DNA from: Streptomyces zagrosensis
Lineage (GTDB): Bacteria > Actinomycetota > Actinomycetes > Streptomycetales > Streptomycetaceae
Reading direction: 5' to 3'
DNA: 64,000 nt
Assembly: GCF_014203645.1 (NCBI RefSeq)
Contig: NZ_JACHJL010000001.1
Location: 744,001-808,000, forward strand
Below are positions 54,271-63,295 of this stretch, piece by piece. Below the pieces are notes generated by a model. It was not told the DNA's origin. It did no database searches and was given only the letters and a program-made list of their open reading frames with translations. The number at the start of each line of letters is the position of its first letter. Positions within the stretch are counted from its first letter, which is position 1. The position numbers and the translations under genes were made by a program.

Positions 54271-56588
54271 TACGCGGCCCTCTCGGTGTGGTGAGTGCTG
54301 CCGGTCTTGTTGGTGCTGGCGGTACTGGCGGTACTGACAGTGCTGACAGTGCTGGCAGTGCCAGCGGTGCTGTCGCGCCCCTGGTGTGCTCCGCGGCTGC
54401 GACCTGCGCTCCCCGCGGCCCGCTCGCCGTGTCGGGCCGGTGCGAAGTTCCCATCCTGTGCCGCACGGGCCCCGCGCACCAGGGCCGTGACGCTGTCCGC
54501 CCGCAACTCGTCCAACGTCACGGCGGGTCCGCGCAGTTCGCGGGCGAGCTGAGCGGCCAGACCAAGGCGTACCAGCCCCGACTCGCAGTCCACGACCACC
54601 GACGCCACGCCCTCGCCCGCCAACAGCCGCGCGGCGCGCGTGGCCTCGACCACCGGCTCCCTGCCGCCGGTGGCCCGGCCATCGGTCACCACCACGAGCA
54701 ACGGACGGCGCGAGGGGTCCCGTAGCCGCTCCACCCGCAGCACCTCACGTGCCAGCAGCAGGCCGGCGGCCAGCGGGGTGCGGCCACCGGACGGCAGCTT
54801 CTCAAGGCGGGTCGCCGCCGCATCGACGGACGACGTCGGCGGCAGCGCCTGCTCCGCGCCCCGGCCCCGGAAGGTGATCATGCCGACCTTGTCCCGCCGC
54901 TGGTACGCGTCAAGGAGCAACGACAGCACCGCGCCCTTGACGGCGCTCATCCGCTGCCGCGCGGCCATCGACCCCGACGCGTCCACCACGAACAGCACGA
55001 GGTTGCCCTCGCGGCCCTCGCGTACCGCCTCTCGTAGATCGTCCCGGCGCAGCACGAGGCCGGTCCCGGAGCGGCCACGGGCCCGCTGGTGTGGCGCGGC
55101 GGCGCGCACCGTCGCCGTCAGGTGCAGTTTCGTCAGCGTGCCGTGCGGGCGGCGCGAGCCCGTGGTGCGTCCGTGCGCGGTACGCGCCCGCGAACGCCGC
55201 CCCGCCGCGCCTTCCCCGAGCCCGGGCACATTCAGCATCCGCGTCGCGAACGGTTCACCCGCGGCAACGGCCGCCCGCTCCGGCGCCGCGCCCTGCGCCT
55301 GCGCGCCCGGTCCCTCGCCGTCCTCGCCGGTGGCGGGGGAGGACTGCGCATCGGGCCCTTCCTGCGACTGGTCGCCGTCCTCGCGCTGGTCCGGAACTGG
55401 CGGCTCGGCGCCGGACTGACCGCTCCCGTCATCCCTGGCGCCCCCGGCGTCCCGCCCGTCGCCCCCGCCGTCCGGTGGGCCGTCGTGCGGCGGTTGGCCG
55501 CCACCGGGACCGTCCGGGTCCGAGTCGTCGCCCGGGCCATCGGTGGGCCCATCGGGCTCGTCGTCGGGCGACTCGGGTGCGTACGCGTCAAGGATCTCGT
55601 CGAGCTTGTCCTCGTCGAGGCCCGGTGCGTCGAAGGGGTTGCGGCGCCTACGGTGCGGCAGGGCGAGTAGCGCCGCCTGCCGTACGTCCTCGGTCGTGAC
55701 CTCGGTACGCCCGGCCCAGGCCGCTAGCGCCGTCGAGGTACGCGCCGTGACGATGTCCGCTCGCATCCCGTCCACCTCGAACGCGGCGCACACGGCGGCG
55801 ATCTGACGCAGTACCCCGTCGCCGAGCTTCACCTGGGGCAGCAGCGCGCGGGCCGCCGCGATGCGCTCCCGCAACTCGCCTTCGGCGCCGGCCCAGCGGG
55901 CCGCGAAGGCGGCCGGGCCCTCCTCGTAGGCGAGCCTGCGCCGCACCACCTCGACCCGCTGATCGGGCTCCCGCGAAGCGGCGACCTCCACGGTCAGCCC
56001 GAACCGGTCCAGCAACTGCGGGCGCAGCTCTCCCTCTTCCGGGTTCATGGTGCCAACCAGCAGAAAACGCGCGGCATGCCGTACGGAGACGCCCTCGCGC
56101 TCCACGTACGAGGAGCCCATGGCGGCGGCGTCGAGGAGCAGGTCGATCAGATGGTCGTGCAGGAGATTGACCTCGTCCACGTACAAGATCCCCCGGTGCG
56201 CGTCGGCGAGCAGCCCCGGTTCGAAGGACTTCACGCCGTCCGCCAGCGCCCGTTCGATGTCGAGCGCGCCAACGAGCCGGTCTTCGGACGCGCCCACGGG
56301 CAGCTCCACCAGGCGCGATGCCCGCGTGGTACCGGTGCCCGGCTCGTGCGGGCCGTCCGGGCACGCCTGGTCGGGCGTCGCCGGGTCACAGGAGAAGCGG
56401 CACCCGGCGACGGTGGCGATCTCCGGCAGGAGTGAGGCGATGCCGCGCACCATGGTGGACTTCGCGGTCCCCTTTTCGCCGCGTACCAGCACCCCGCCGA
56501 TCGACGGCGATACGGCGTTGAGCAGCAAGCCGAGCCGCATGTCGTCCATGCCGACGACGGCGGTGAACGGGTAGGTGGCTGAGGTCAT
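54270..56588 (-). CDS. Chelatase subunit, fused AAA+ (ChlI-like) and VWA (ChlD-like)
   Basis: This 772-residue protein is the actinobacterial chelatase subunit associated with cobalt insertion into the corrin ring (CobS/CobT replacement with CobN). The AAA+ part (residues 1-320) has Walker [10 protein letters not shown] (37-45), [12 protein letters not shown] (Walker B) and the arginine-rich DRFGLTVEV region. An acidic Pro/Asp/Gly-rich linker (336-430) follows, then the VWA domain with the MIDAS motif DASGSM (536-541) and [11 protein letters not shown]. The C-terminal tail has Ser/Thr/Ala repeats from a 9-bp tandem repeat (54312-54374). No cobN gene is present in this window. Confidence 0.92.
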   Translation of the reverse strand: MTSATYPFTAVVGMDDMRLGLLLNAVSPSIGGVLVRGEKGTAKSTMVRGIASLLPEIATVAGCRFSCDPATPDQACPDGPHEPGTGTTRASRLVELPVGASEDRLVGALDIERALADGVKSFEPGLLADAHRGILYVDEVNLLHDHLIDLLLDAAAMGSSYVEREGVSVRHAARFLLVGTMNPEEGELRPQLLDRFGLTVEVAASREPDQRVEVVRRRLAYEEGPAAFAARWAGAEGELRERIAAARALLPQVKLGDGVLRQIAAVCAAFEVDGMRADIVTARTSTALAAWAGRTEVTTEDVRQAALLALPHRRRRNPFDAPGLDEDKLDEILDAYAPESPDDEPDGPTDGPGDDSDPDGPGGGQPPHDGPPDGGGDGRDAGGARDDGSGQSGAEPPVPDQREDGDQSQEGPDAQSSPATGEDGEGPGAQAQGAAPERAAVAAGEPFATRMLNVPGLGEGAAGRRSRARTAHGRTTGSRRPHGTLTKLHLTATVRAAAPHQRARGRSGTGLVLRRDDLREAVREGREGNLVLFVVDASGSMAARQRMSAVKGAVLSLLLDAYQRRDKVGMITFRGRGAEQALPPTSSVDAAATRLEKLPSGGRTPLAAGLLLAREVLRVERLRDPSRRPLLVVVTDGRATGGREPVVEATRAARLLAGEGVASVVVDCESGLVRLGLAAQLARELRGPAVTLDELRADSVTALVRGARAAQDGNFAPARHGERAAGSAGRSRGAHQGRDSTAGTASTVSTVSTASTASTNKTGSTHHTERAA
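54312..54374. repeat. 9-bp tandem repeat at the chelatase 3' end
   Basis: Seven 9-bp units of the form GGTGCTGGC, GGTACTGAC or AGTGCTGAC encode a Ser-Thr-Ala/Val repeat in the C-terminal tail of the chelatase protein. Confidence 0.9.
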
Positions 56589-58537
56589 CAGCTTGTGCCC
56601 CTTTCGAGGGAAGAGCTCTGGCGGGGTGTGTCGGCGGCGCTGGGCTGGGTGACGGCGCCGGCGGTGGGCTGAGTTACGGCGCTGGGCCCGCCACCATGGG
56701 ACTGCACTGCGTCCGGCACTGCGTGCGGCGGGGCGGGCGCGGGAGCGTTCGGTGGGGTGTCAGGAGGGGCGCCTGGTGCCCGCCGCGGGTGGCGCTCTTG
56801 GCGGGCCGTAGCGCTGGCGGCGCTGGCGGCGGGCTTGGCGGTGTCGGCGGTGAAGGCGGTGTCGGCGGGCGGGACGATGCCGGCGGGCCCAGTAGACCCA
56901 ATGGACCCAATGGACCCAGCAGGCCCAGCAGGCCCAGCCGGTTCGGGTACGCGCGGCATGGCGGGTGCTCCCGGCGGTACGAAGGGCAGCCCGCTGGGCG
57001 GCCCCTGCTCGATGAGCCGCAGCAGCCCCTCGGTGTCGGCGTGCTCCTCGATCAGGTCACCGAGCCGGTCGAGCTGCTCCTCGCGCAGCGCGCCAAAGCT
57101 CGTATCGGGAGCCGGAACGAACCGCCGCCCTGCCGCCGCCGCGACCTCCCGCAAGAACGCCCGCCGAAAGCCGTCACTCTCCAACGAGCCATGCCAGTGC
57201 GTGCCCCACACGGAGCCGACCCGGCAACCATCCAAAAACGCCGCACCGCCGAGCACATCGGCGACACCATGATGAATCTCGTAGCCCTCTACCCGCTCGC
57301 CCAGCGCCGTGCCGACCGGCCGCGCGAGGGTCTTCTCGGGCGCGAACCGCACCCGCACCGGCAGTAGCCCGAGCCCGTCCACCGTGCCGGCCCGCGACTC
57401 GACCTCGTCCTCGATCCGCTCGCCCAACACCTGGAAGCCGCCGCAGATGCCCAGCACCGGCCGCCCCTCGGCCGCCCGCCGGGCGAGCGCGTCGGCGAAG
57501 CCGCGGTCACGCAGCCAGGCCAGGGCGCGCACGGTGCCACGGGTGCCCGGCACCACGACCAGGTCGGCGTCGGCCAACTCGGCGGGGTGGTCGGCGAACC
57601 GTACGACCACTCCGGGCTCAGCCGCGAGCGCGTCCACGTCGGTGAAGTTGGACATCAGCGGCACGGCGCACACCGCGACCCGCAGCACCTCCGCGCCCAC
57701 CGGCGGCGCCACGGCCGCATCGCGCACCGCGCCACGCAGCGAGACCCGCAGCCCGTCCTCCTCGTCGATGCCGAGCCCGTGCGCGTACGGCAAAACGCCG
57801 TAGGTACGCCGCCCGGTCAGCCCCTGGAGCATGTCGAGGCCCGGTTCGAGCAGCGTCACATCGCCGCGGAACTTGTTGACCAAATAGCCCGCGACCAACT
57901 CCTGGTCCTCGGGCGCGAGAAGCGCCGTCGTGCCGAAGAACTGCGCGAAGACCCCACCGCGGTCAATGTCACCAACCACCAGCACCGGCAGTCGGGCGGC
58001 GCGTGCGATGCCCATGTTCACAATGTCCGTACGGCGCAAATTGATCTCGGCCGGGCTGCCGGCGCCCTCGCAGATCACCGCGTCGTACGTGCTGCGCAAC
58101 TCCTCAAGGCACGCCATGACCGGCTCGAACAGTTGCTGCCGCCCGCCGTGCGCCAGGCCCTGTGCCGCGCCCGTACGCGTGCGCAGGTCGGCACCCGGCT
58201 CCCCGAAGAAGCCGCGGGCGCTGAGTTCACCCACCGGCTTGCCCATCAGGACGACCTGGCTTGAGCGGTCGCTGCCCGGCTTGAGCAACACCGGGTTCAT
58301 CAGCGCGGTCGGCTCGATCCTGGCGGCCTGCGCCTGCATGGCCTGCGCCCGCCCGATCTCCGCACCCTCGCGCGTGACGAAGGAGTTGAGGGACATGTTC
58401 TGGCCCTTGAAGGGTGCGACCCGCACACCGCGCCGCACCAGCCACCGGCAGATGCCCGCGGTGACCACGCTCTTGCCGGCATCCGACGTCGTCCCGGCAA
58501 CCAGCAGCCCACCACCCATGCGCCCGGCCCCCCTCAT
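56588..58537 (-). CDS. cobQ: Cobyric acid synthase
   Basis: CobQ/CbiP amidates the remaining b, d, e and g side chains of adenosylcobyrinic acid a,c-diamide. The core (residues 1-510) has [19 protein letters not shown] at the N-terminus, [28 protein letters not shown], and the glutaminase triad regions with [11 protein letters not shown] (Cys) and GYEIHHG (His). The last 140 residues are a Pro/Ala/Gly/Ser-rich extension that no homologue needs; part is a 9-bp tandem repeat (56891-56935). It overlaps cobD by 4 nt and the chelatase gene by 1 nt. Confidence 0.95.
   Translation of the reverse strand: MRGAGRMGGGLLVAGTTSDAGKSVVTAGICRWLVRRGVRVAPFKGQNMSLNSFVTREGAEIGRAQAMQAQAARIEPTALMNPVLLKPGSDRSSQVVLMGKPVGELSARGFFGEPGADLRTRTGAAQGLAHGGRQQLFEPVMACLEELRSTYDAVICEGAGSPAEINLRRTDIVNMGIARAARLPVLVVGDIDRGGVFAQFFGTTALLAPEDQELVAGYLVNKFRGDVTLLEPGLDMLQGLTGRRTYGVLPYAHGLGIDEEDGLRVSLRGAVRDAAVAPPVGAEVLRVAVCAVPLMSNFTDVDALAAEPGVVVRFADHPAELADADLVVVPGTRGTVRALAWLRDRGFADALARRAAEGRPVLGICGGFQVLGERIEDEVESRAGTVDGLGLLPVRVRFAPEKTLARPVGTALGERVEGYEIHHGVADVLGGAAFLDGCRVGSVWGTHWHGSLESDGFRRAFLREVAAAAGRRFVPAPDTSFGALREEQLDRLGDLIEEHADTEGLLRLIEQGPPSGLPFVPPGAPAMPRVPEPAGPAGPAGSIGSIGSTGPAGIVPPADTAFTADTAKPAASAASATARQERHPRRAPGAPPDTPPNAPAPAPPHAVPDAVQSHGGGPSAVTQPTAGAVTQPSAADTPRQSSSLERGTS
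56891..56935. repeat. 9-bp tandem repeat in the cobQ 3' extension
   Basis: Five 9-bp units (AGTAGACCC, AATGGACCC twice, AGCAGGCCC twice) encode Gly-Pro/Ser/Ala repeats ([17 protein letters not shown]) in the nonconserved CobQ tail. Confidence 0.88.
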
Positions 58538-59508
58538 CGCTCCCCCTGGTGCGTGCCCACGGTGGCGGCGCCGTACGCGAGCCGCCCCGCGACGCTCACC
58601 ACGAGGGCGAGGGTGCTCACCCGGCGCGAAAGCCGCACCGCCCGTTCGATGTCGGCCACCTGGACCGGTCGATTCGCGGCGCCGAGCACCGGCCGGTGCT
58701 CGACGCGCCCCGCGTACGCCAGCGTGCCGCCCAGCCGCACCCCGAGCGCCCCGGCGAACGCCGCCTCCACGGGGCCCGCGTTGGGACTCGGATGGCTGCC
58801 CGCATCGCTGCGCACGACGCGGCAGGCGCCGCGCGGGTCAGGACCGGCGAGCGCGGCGATGGCCGCCGTGAGCCGGGCCCCCGGCCAGCCGGCCACGTCA
58901 TCGAGGCGGGCCGCTGCCCAACCGAACCGCCGGTAGCGCGCCGACTTGTGGCCCACCATCGCGTCCAGCGTGTTGACGGCCCGAAAGCCCAGCAGCCCGG
59001 GCACGCCGCCGACCGCGCCCCACACCAGGGCGCCGACCACCGCGTCGGAGGTGTTCTCAGCGACCGACTCCACGACGGCCCGCGCGATCTGCTGCGCATC
59101 CAGGGCCTGCGGGTCACGGCCGCACAGCCGCGGCAGCGCGGCCCTGGCCGCAGCGATGTCCCCGGTGGCCAGCGCGGCGCCGATCGCCTGCGCCTCACGG
59201 CCGAGCGTGGTCCCGCCGAGCACGGCCCAGGTGGCGGCGGCGGTCAGCGCGACCTCACCGGCGAGCGCCGCGGAAGGTCGGCGCACGGCGCGCGTCAGCA
59301 ACGCCCCGCCCAGCACCGCGCCCCCCGCGCACAGCACGGTGTGCAGCGCGCCCCGGGCCCGGTCATCGCCCCACAGGCCCCGCTCCACGGCGCCGGCAGC
59401 GCGCCCGAAGGCAGCCACCGGGTGGCCCCGCCGCGGGTCACCTGTGGCGCGGTCGCAGAGGAAGCCGATGGCGGCGCCGTACGCGTACGCAAGATGGTCG
59501 GCACGCAT
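58534..59508 (-). CDS. cobD: Adenosylcobinamide-phosphate synthase (CbiB/CobD)
   Basis: CobD/CbiB is a membrane enzyme that attaches the aminopropanol side chain to cobyric acid. The 324-residue protein has hydrophobic helices and the motifs [17 protein letters not shown] (DP-x-x-x-HPV) and [20 protein letters not shown], typical of the family, plus [19 protein letters not shown]. It is the first gene of the minus-strand cobalamin operon, about 320 nt downstream of the riboswitch aptamer. The ATG has only a weak ribosome binding site. Confidence 0.94.
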   Translation of the reverse strand: MRADHLAYAYGAAIGFLCDRATGDPRRGHPVAAFGRAAGAVERGLWGDDRARGALHTVLCAGGAVLGGALLTRAVRRPSAALAGEVALTAAATWAVLGGTTLGREAQAIGAALATGDIAAARAALPRLCGRDPQALDAQQIARAVVESVAENTSDAVVGALVWGAVGGVPGLLGFRAVNTLDAMVGHKSARYRRFGWAAARLDDVAGWPGARLTAAIAALAGPDPRGACRVVRSDAGSHPSPNAGPVEAAFAGALGVRLGGTLAYAGRVEHRPVLGAANRPVQVADIERAVRLSRRVSTLALVVSVAGRLAYGAATVGTHQGER

Positions 59509-59704
59509 CGCGTCAGTTCGCCGTCACGCCTCGAAGCGGCAGGCGGACGGGACACCGCGCAGGCCGCGCGAGGGCACCGGCACTGTCGGCACGGCAGCGG
59601 GCAGCGCCGAAGCCGCCGCGGGTGCGGGCATCGCCAAGGAACGCAGCGGGCACTGCACGCGGGGCTCCGGCGGCACCGGTAGCGGTGCGGCTACGAGAGA
59701 TACG

Positions 59705-59731
59705 AGAAAGAGGCCGACCGGCGACGGTCGG
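59705..59731 (-). terminator. Intrinsic terminator between the riboswitch and cobD
   Basis: On the minus strand CCGACCG pairs perfectly with CGGTCGG around a 4-nt loop (59714-59731), and CCTCTTTCTC follows. It lies about 90 nt after the aptamer, well placed for riboswitch-controlled termination. Confidence 0.65.
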
Positions 59732-59822
59732 GGAGGTGCGCGCGGCACGGAGCGCTCTGTGGCAGCAAGCCATGGCGATGGTGTCCTCACTCAGGGTCCG
59801 CGCCCTGGCTCGACGTGATCGG

Positions 59823-59970
59823 CGGCGAGAGTCTCCTGGCTCCCGGATCGACGCCGCCCCCGGCCTTCCAGCTCTCGATGTACGAGCCGTGGCCATGCGC
59901 TGGGGGAGCGCTCCCCGGTGACAGTGGCGGGACCGCGCCGGATTTCCACCGGCTTCCTCTCATGTCGCCG
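59823..59970 (-). ncRNA. Cobalamin riboswitch
   Basis: Read on the minus strand, the sequence has GGAAGCCGGTGGAAATCCGG, the conserved GCCACTGTCACC (B12 box, around 59914-59926), and CGGGAGCCAGGAGACT (59830-59845) at the 3' side. The P1 arms CGGCGA (59965-59970) and TCGCCG (59823-59828) pair. It precedes cobD and should reduce expression of the cobD-cobQ-chelatase-cobO-cobB operon when adenosylcobalamin is abundant. I have not modelled the full fold. Confidence 0.93.
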
Positions 59971-60124
59971 TTTGGCCCCGGCAGTCCACCACGCTCCGGG
60001 AAGACCCGTCAACTCGCAGTTGACCTGCCCAAGAGGAAGACCCACCGGGCGGAACGCACCCGAGCAAGGGCACGTCTGGCCCGATGGGCGGGGCCTTCGA
60101 CGACGACGGGGTCGGCGCGCGGAG

Positions 60125-60373
60125 TCAGGCCACGATCAGATAGATCCCGTACGCCACCGCCGCCGCGCACAGCGCGAAGCACAGGTAGGCACCGGAGCGG
60201 CCCAGCGCGCTGGGGCCGGTGGCCCCTGCCGTAACGGTGCCGCTGCCGGCGCCGCTGCGGGAAGGCTTGGCGGAGGTGCCGACGATGCCGAGCGTGAAGA
60301 CGCCCACCATGGCGACGGTCACCACCAGGCTGACGCCGAAGACCTGGCCGAGTGCGGCCCAGTCAATGTTCAT
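60125..60373 (-). CDS. Small two-helix membrane protein downstream of pit
   Basis: This 82-residue protein starts MNIDWAALGQVFGVSLVVTV, has a first hydrophobic helix, a short polar Ser/Gly-rich loop, and a second helix SGAYLCFALCAAAVAYGIYL. It belongs to a group of small Streptomyces membrane proteins always seen, as I recall, next to the low-affinity phosphate permease. AAGGAAG lies about 7 nt before the ATG. It follows the permease gene by 67 bp on the same strand and is probably co-transcribed. The role is unknown. Confidence 0.8.
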   Translation of the reverse strand: MNIDWAALGQVFGVSLVVTVAMVGVFTLGIVGTSAKPSRSGAGSGTVTAGATGPSALGRSGAYLCFALCAAAVAYGIYLIVA

Positions 60374-60440
60374 GGCGATGCTTCCTTGTCGTCCGCGGGA
60401 GGTACCGCTGCTCTTCGTACGAACGCGGCTGGGGCGATGG

Positions 60441-61787
60441 CTAGACCGTGGCCTTGGCGGGCGCGGTGGCCGCGGCTGTAGCTGGGGTGACCGGAGTCGG
60501 GGTGGCGGGGATCGGAGCAGCTGCAATTGCGGCGCTCGGAACCGGAGCTGCGACGGGGGCTGCGACAGGCGTCGTCGTGACCGGTACGGCTTCGGTGGCC
60601 GACTGCGCGAGTGCGGCTCCGGTGGACGGCGGGGCGAGTACCGAAGGACCGGCAGCGCTCTCGGCGCCGCTGGTGTCGTTGACGTTGGTGTCGTTGACGT
60701 TGGTGTGGTCAATCGGCTGGCGCCGCGAGGCCACCCATATCGCACCGCACGCGATGGCGGCCAGCACGGCGACCATGGCGACGCCCCAGTTGCCCTGATC
60801 GGCCAGGAGCGCGGCGGCGCCGGCCACCAGCCCGGCGGCGGGCAGGGTCAGTCCCCAGGCGATCACCATTCGGCCGGCGGTGGACCAGCGCACCACTCCG
60901 CCCTTGCGGCCCAGGCCCGAGCCCATCACGGAGCCGGAACAGACCTGGGTGGTGGAGAGCGCGAAGCCGAGGTGTGAGGAGGCCAGGATGACGGTGGCGG
61001 CGCCGGTCTGGGCGGCAAAGCCCTGCGGCGGCTGAATGTCGGTGAGGCCCTTGCCCATGGTGCGAATGATGCGCCAACCGCCCAGGTACGTACCGAGCGC
61101 GATGGCGACACCGGCCGAGACGATGACCCACATCGGCGGGTCCGAAGCGGGCGCGACGACGCCACCGGTGACCAGGGCCAGGGTGATGACGCCCATCGTC
61201 TTTTGCGCGTCGTTGGTGCCGTGGGCGAGGGAGACCAGGGCGGCGGAAGCGATTTGCCCGGCGCGGTAGCCCTTGGCGGTGTCCTGCGGATCGCGGTCGC
61301 GGGCGATCCGGTAGGTGAGCCGAGTGGCGACCAAGGCGGCGATGCCGGCCACCAGCGGTGCGGCCACCGCCGGGATGAGGACCTTCATGACGACCGCGTC
61401 CCCGTTGACCCCGTCCATGCCGACAGAGACCAGCGTGGCGCCGATGAGGCCACCGAACAGGGCGTGCGAGGAACTAGAGGGCAGTCCCGCGAGCCAGGTC
61501 AGGAGATTCCAGACGATCGCACCGACCAACCCCGCGAAGATCACTTCGGGTTGAATGCCGGAGCCCTCATCGACGATGCCTCCGGAAATGGTCTTCGCAA
61601 CCTCCACCGACAAGAACGCGCCGACAAGGTTGAGCACCGCCGACATGGCCACGGCCGTCTTCGGCCGAAGTGCCCCGGTCGAAATGGTGGTGGCCATGGC
61701 ATTGGCCGTGTCGTGGAAGCCGTTTGTGAAGTCGAACACCAAGGCCGTGATGATCACGATCCCGATGAGAAGCGTGATGTGTTCCAT
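60441..61787 (-). CDS. Low-affinity inorganic phosphate transporter (PiT family)
   Basis: This 448-residue PiT permease has the two signature repeats: VFDFTNGFHDTANAMATTIS near the N-terminus and LVSLAHGTNDAQKTMGVITL in the second half, with about ten membrane helices. It takes up phosphate with protons or divalent metal. The C-terminal 100 residues (after SRRQPIDH) are a low-complexity Pro/Ala/Thr/Val tail that includes two TNVND units from a 15-bp repeat (60671-60709). A PHO-box-like repeat lies 49 nt upstream of the ATG. Confidence 0.94.
   Translation of the reverse strand: MEHITLLIGIVIITALVFDFTNGFHDTANAMATTISTGALRPKTAVAMSAVLNLVGAFLSVEVAKTISGGIVDEGSGIQPEVIFAGLVGAIVWNLLTWLAGLPSSSSHALFGGLIGATLVSVGMDGVNGDAVVMKVLIPAVAAPLVAGIAALVATRLTYRIARDRDPQDTAKGYRAGQIASAALVSLAHGTNDAQKTMGVITLALVTGGVVAPASDPPMWVIVSAGVAIALGTYLGGWRIIRTMGKGLTDIQPPQGFAAQTGAATVILASSHLGFALSTTQVCSGSVMGSGLGRKGGVVRWSTAGRMVIAWGLTLPAAGLVAGAAALLADQGNWGVAMVAVLAAIACGAIWVASRRQPIDHTNVNDTNVNDTSGAESAAGPSVLAPPSTGAALAQSATEAVPVTTTPVAAPVAAPVPSAAIAAAPIPATPTPVTPATAAATAPAKATV
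60671..60709. repeat. 15-bp tandem repeat in the pit 3' region
   Basis: Two full and one partial copy of TGGTGTCGTTGACGT encode the TNVNDTNVNDT segment in the cytoplasmic tail of the phosphate permease. Confidence 0.88.
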
Positions 61788-61835
61788 TCACCCAGGCAAT
61801 CGTTGAGGGGACAACGTCCCGGCGACCGTAAGGAG

Positions 61836-61857
61836 GCACAGTGAACGGAAGGTGAAC
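61836..61857 (-). promoter_or_regulatory. PHO-box-like direct repeat upstream of pit
   Basis: On the minus strand GTTCACCTTCC and GTTCACTGTGC are adjacent 11-nt units that match the GTTCACC-type repeat bound by PhoP in Streptomyces. They end 49 nt before the permease start. I recall PhoP control of a Streptomyces pit gene (pitH2), which would fit. Confidence 0.7.
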
Positions 61858-61942
61858 TAGGTAGGGCATTGCGGTGACGGGATATGGGGGGTGCTTAGGT
61901 GGCGCCCCCAGGGGTGACCGGGGGGCCCTGTAACTCCCCTGG

Positions 61943-63007
61943 TCAGCGGCTTGTTAGGCGCCGCAGAGCGGCCATGGAACCGTTGTACATGTTCTGGTCA
62001 CCTGGAAGCTTTCCACGGTTCGCGTGCTGCCAAAATGTGTATGCCTTCCAGCCTGCCGGAAGCGGGCCGGGGGTGCTGCTCCAACTCGCTAGCCACAGCG
62101 GGTGCCGGTCGGCGAAGGCCCTGCTCTCTCCGGTGCACTGGCGCCACCAGCGAGTTGTGGTATAGAGCACCGGATGCCGCCCCGTCTGGCGTCGGACCTC
62201 GGCGCTGAACGACGAAATCCAGCCCACCATCGCCGCATCGCTCAACCCGTAGCACGCCCGTTTTGTGTGGTACGGGTTCGACTCAAGGTCCAGCGCTGGC
62301 GGCAGCGACCAGCCGTCGTTCGCCGGCCGGCCCCCGTTGCGGAGGAAATGCGCGGCCTGGGCGGCGCCGGAGGAGGTGTTCGGGAGGGCGAAGTGGTACG
62401 CCCCGTGCAGCAGCCCGACGCTCCGTGCGCCGTTGTACTGCTGTCTGAAGTACGGGTTCCGGTAGGTGGTTGACTCGGTGGCCTTGACGTAGACGAACGC
62501 CGCCCCGGCGTTCCTGGCTGCCCGCCAGTTCACGTTCCCTTGGTGCGAGGACACATCGTGCCCGCGGGGTCGGTAGGCCCACCGGGCGGGTGCGGCCCCA
62601 GGCAGCGCCCTGGTTGGTCTTCCGAGCGCCTGCGCCCGGCGCGCGCTGGGCGCGGCCACAACGCGGGGGAAGGCAGCCGCGACGGGCGCGGCGGCGCGAG
62701 GTGGTGCGGCGGCTGGTGCGATGGCTGCGGCGGGTGCGATGGCTCCGGCCGCGGCGGTGGGGGTAGGCGCGGCCAGCGCGGGCACCCCGAGCGCGATGGC
62801 GCCCGCGAGCATCGCCCCGACGCCCCGCACGAGCCGCTGCCCGCGCCGACGCCGGTGCGCGCCCCGGCGCTCAAGCCCGTACGTGCCCCAGCGTGCGAAC
62901 GGGTGGGGGCCCGGGCGCTCACGCCCGTACGCGTCCTCGTACGCACCCCCGTGCTCGTGCCGAGAGGTGCCTCGGTGTTCGTTCTCCTCCGTACGCGCTT
63001 CCGCCAT
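61943..63007 (-). CDS. GH25 family lysozyme (exported)
   Basis: This 354-residue protein has a long charged N-terminal region of about 65 residues (many Glu/Arg/His), a hydrophobic signal or anchor segment (RGVGAMLAGAIALGVPALAA), an Ala/Pro linker and a C-terminal glycoside hydrolase 25 domain (about residues 155-354). Catalytic features are GHDVSSHQGNVNW, VYVKATESTTYRNPYF and PALDLESNPYHT, with DQNMYNGS at the end. It cleaves muramic linkages in cell walls. I chose the ATG at 63007 with GAGGAGAG upstream. The long pre-signal region is unusual for a lysozyme. Confidence 0.9.
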   Translation of the reverse strand: MAEARTEENEHRGTSRHEHGGAYEDAYGRERPGPHPFARWGTYGLERRGAHRRRRGQRLVRGVGAMLAGAIALGVPALAAPTPTAAAGAIAPAAAIAPAAAPPRAAAPVAAAFPRVVAAPSARRAQALGRPTRALPGAAPARWAYRPRGHDVSSHQGNVNWRAARNAGAAFVYVKATESTTYRNPYFRQQYNGARSVGLLHGAYHFALPNTSSGAAQAAHFLRNGGRPANDGWSLPPALDLESNPYHTKRACYGLSDAAMVGWISSFSAEVRRQTGRHPVLYTTTRWWRQCTGESRAFADRHPLWLASWSSTPGPLPAGWKAYTFWQHANRGKLPGDQNMYNGSMAALRRLTSR

Positions 63008-63295
63008 GCCGTCGCTCTCCTCGCACTGGGTGCTCACACCGTTACTCGGAAAGTGTCGGAAAGTAGCCGTTACCCCTTGACCCTCAGCGCCCCACACCCG
63101 CCCTGTTGCACCCCTTCTTCCTCTTTTCCTCTTGTCTCTTTTTCTCCCGATCCCCTCCTTGGATCTTCTCGTCAGCTCTCGTCGGCTCTCGTCAGTCCTC
63201 GTCGGCTCTCAGCGCCTTCCGGGGTGTGCGGCATGCCACCGCCGTCCGGGCGACGGTGGGCCGACCTGACAGGATCGAAACCGGAGGTGGCCTGG
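63008..63295. other. Divergent intergenic region with a pyrimidine-rich tract
   Basis: This region between the GH25 gene (minus) and the aldolase gene (plus) contains a C/T-rich stretch at about 63110-63170 and four CTCGTC-type repeats (CTCGTCAGCT, CTCGTCGGCT and variants) at about 63167-63210. It must hold both promoters. I identify no specific site. Confidence 0.5.

Noticed and set aside
59524..59790. 88-codon frame between the riboswitch and cobD
   Set aside because: The perfect terminator hairpin and pyrimidine tail lie inside it, codon bias is weaker than in neighbours, and no ribosome binding site precedes its GTG. It is more likely leader RNA.
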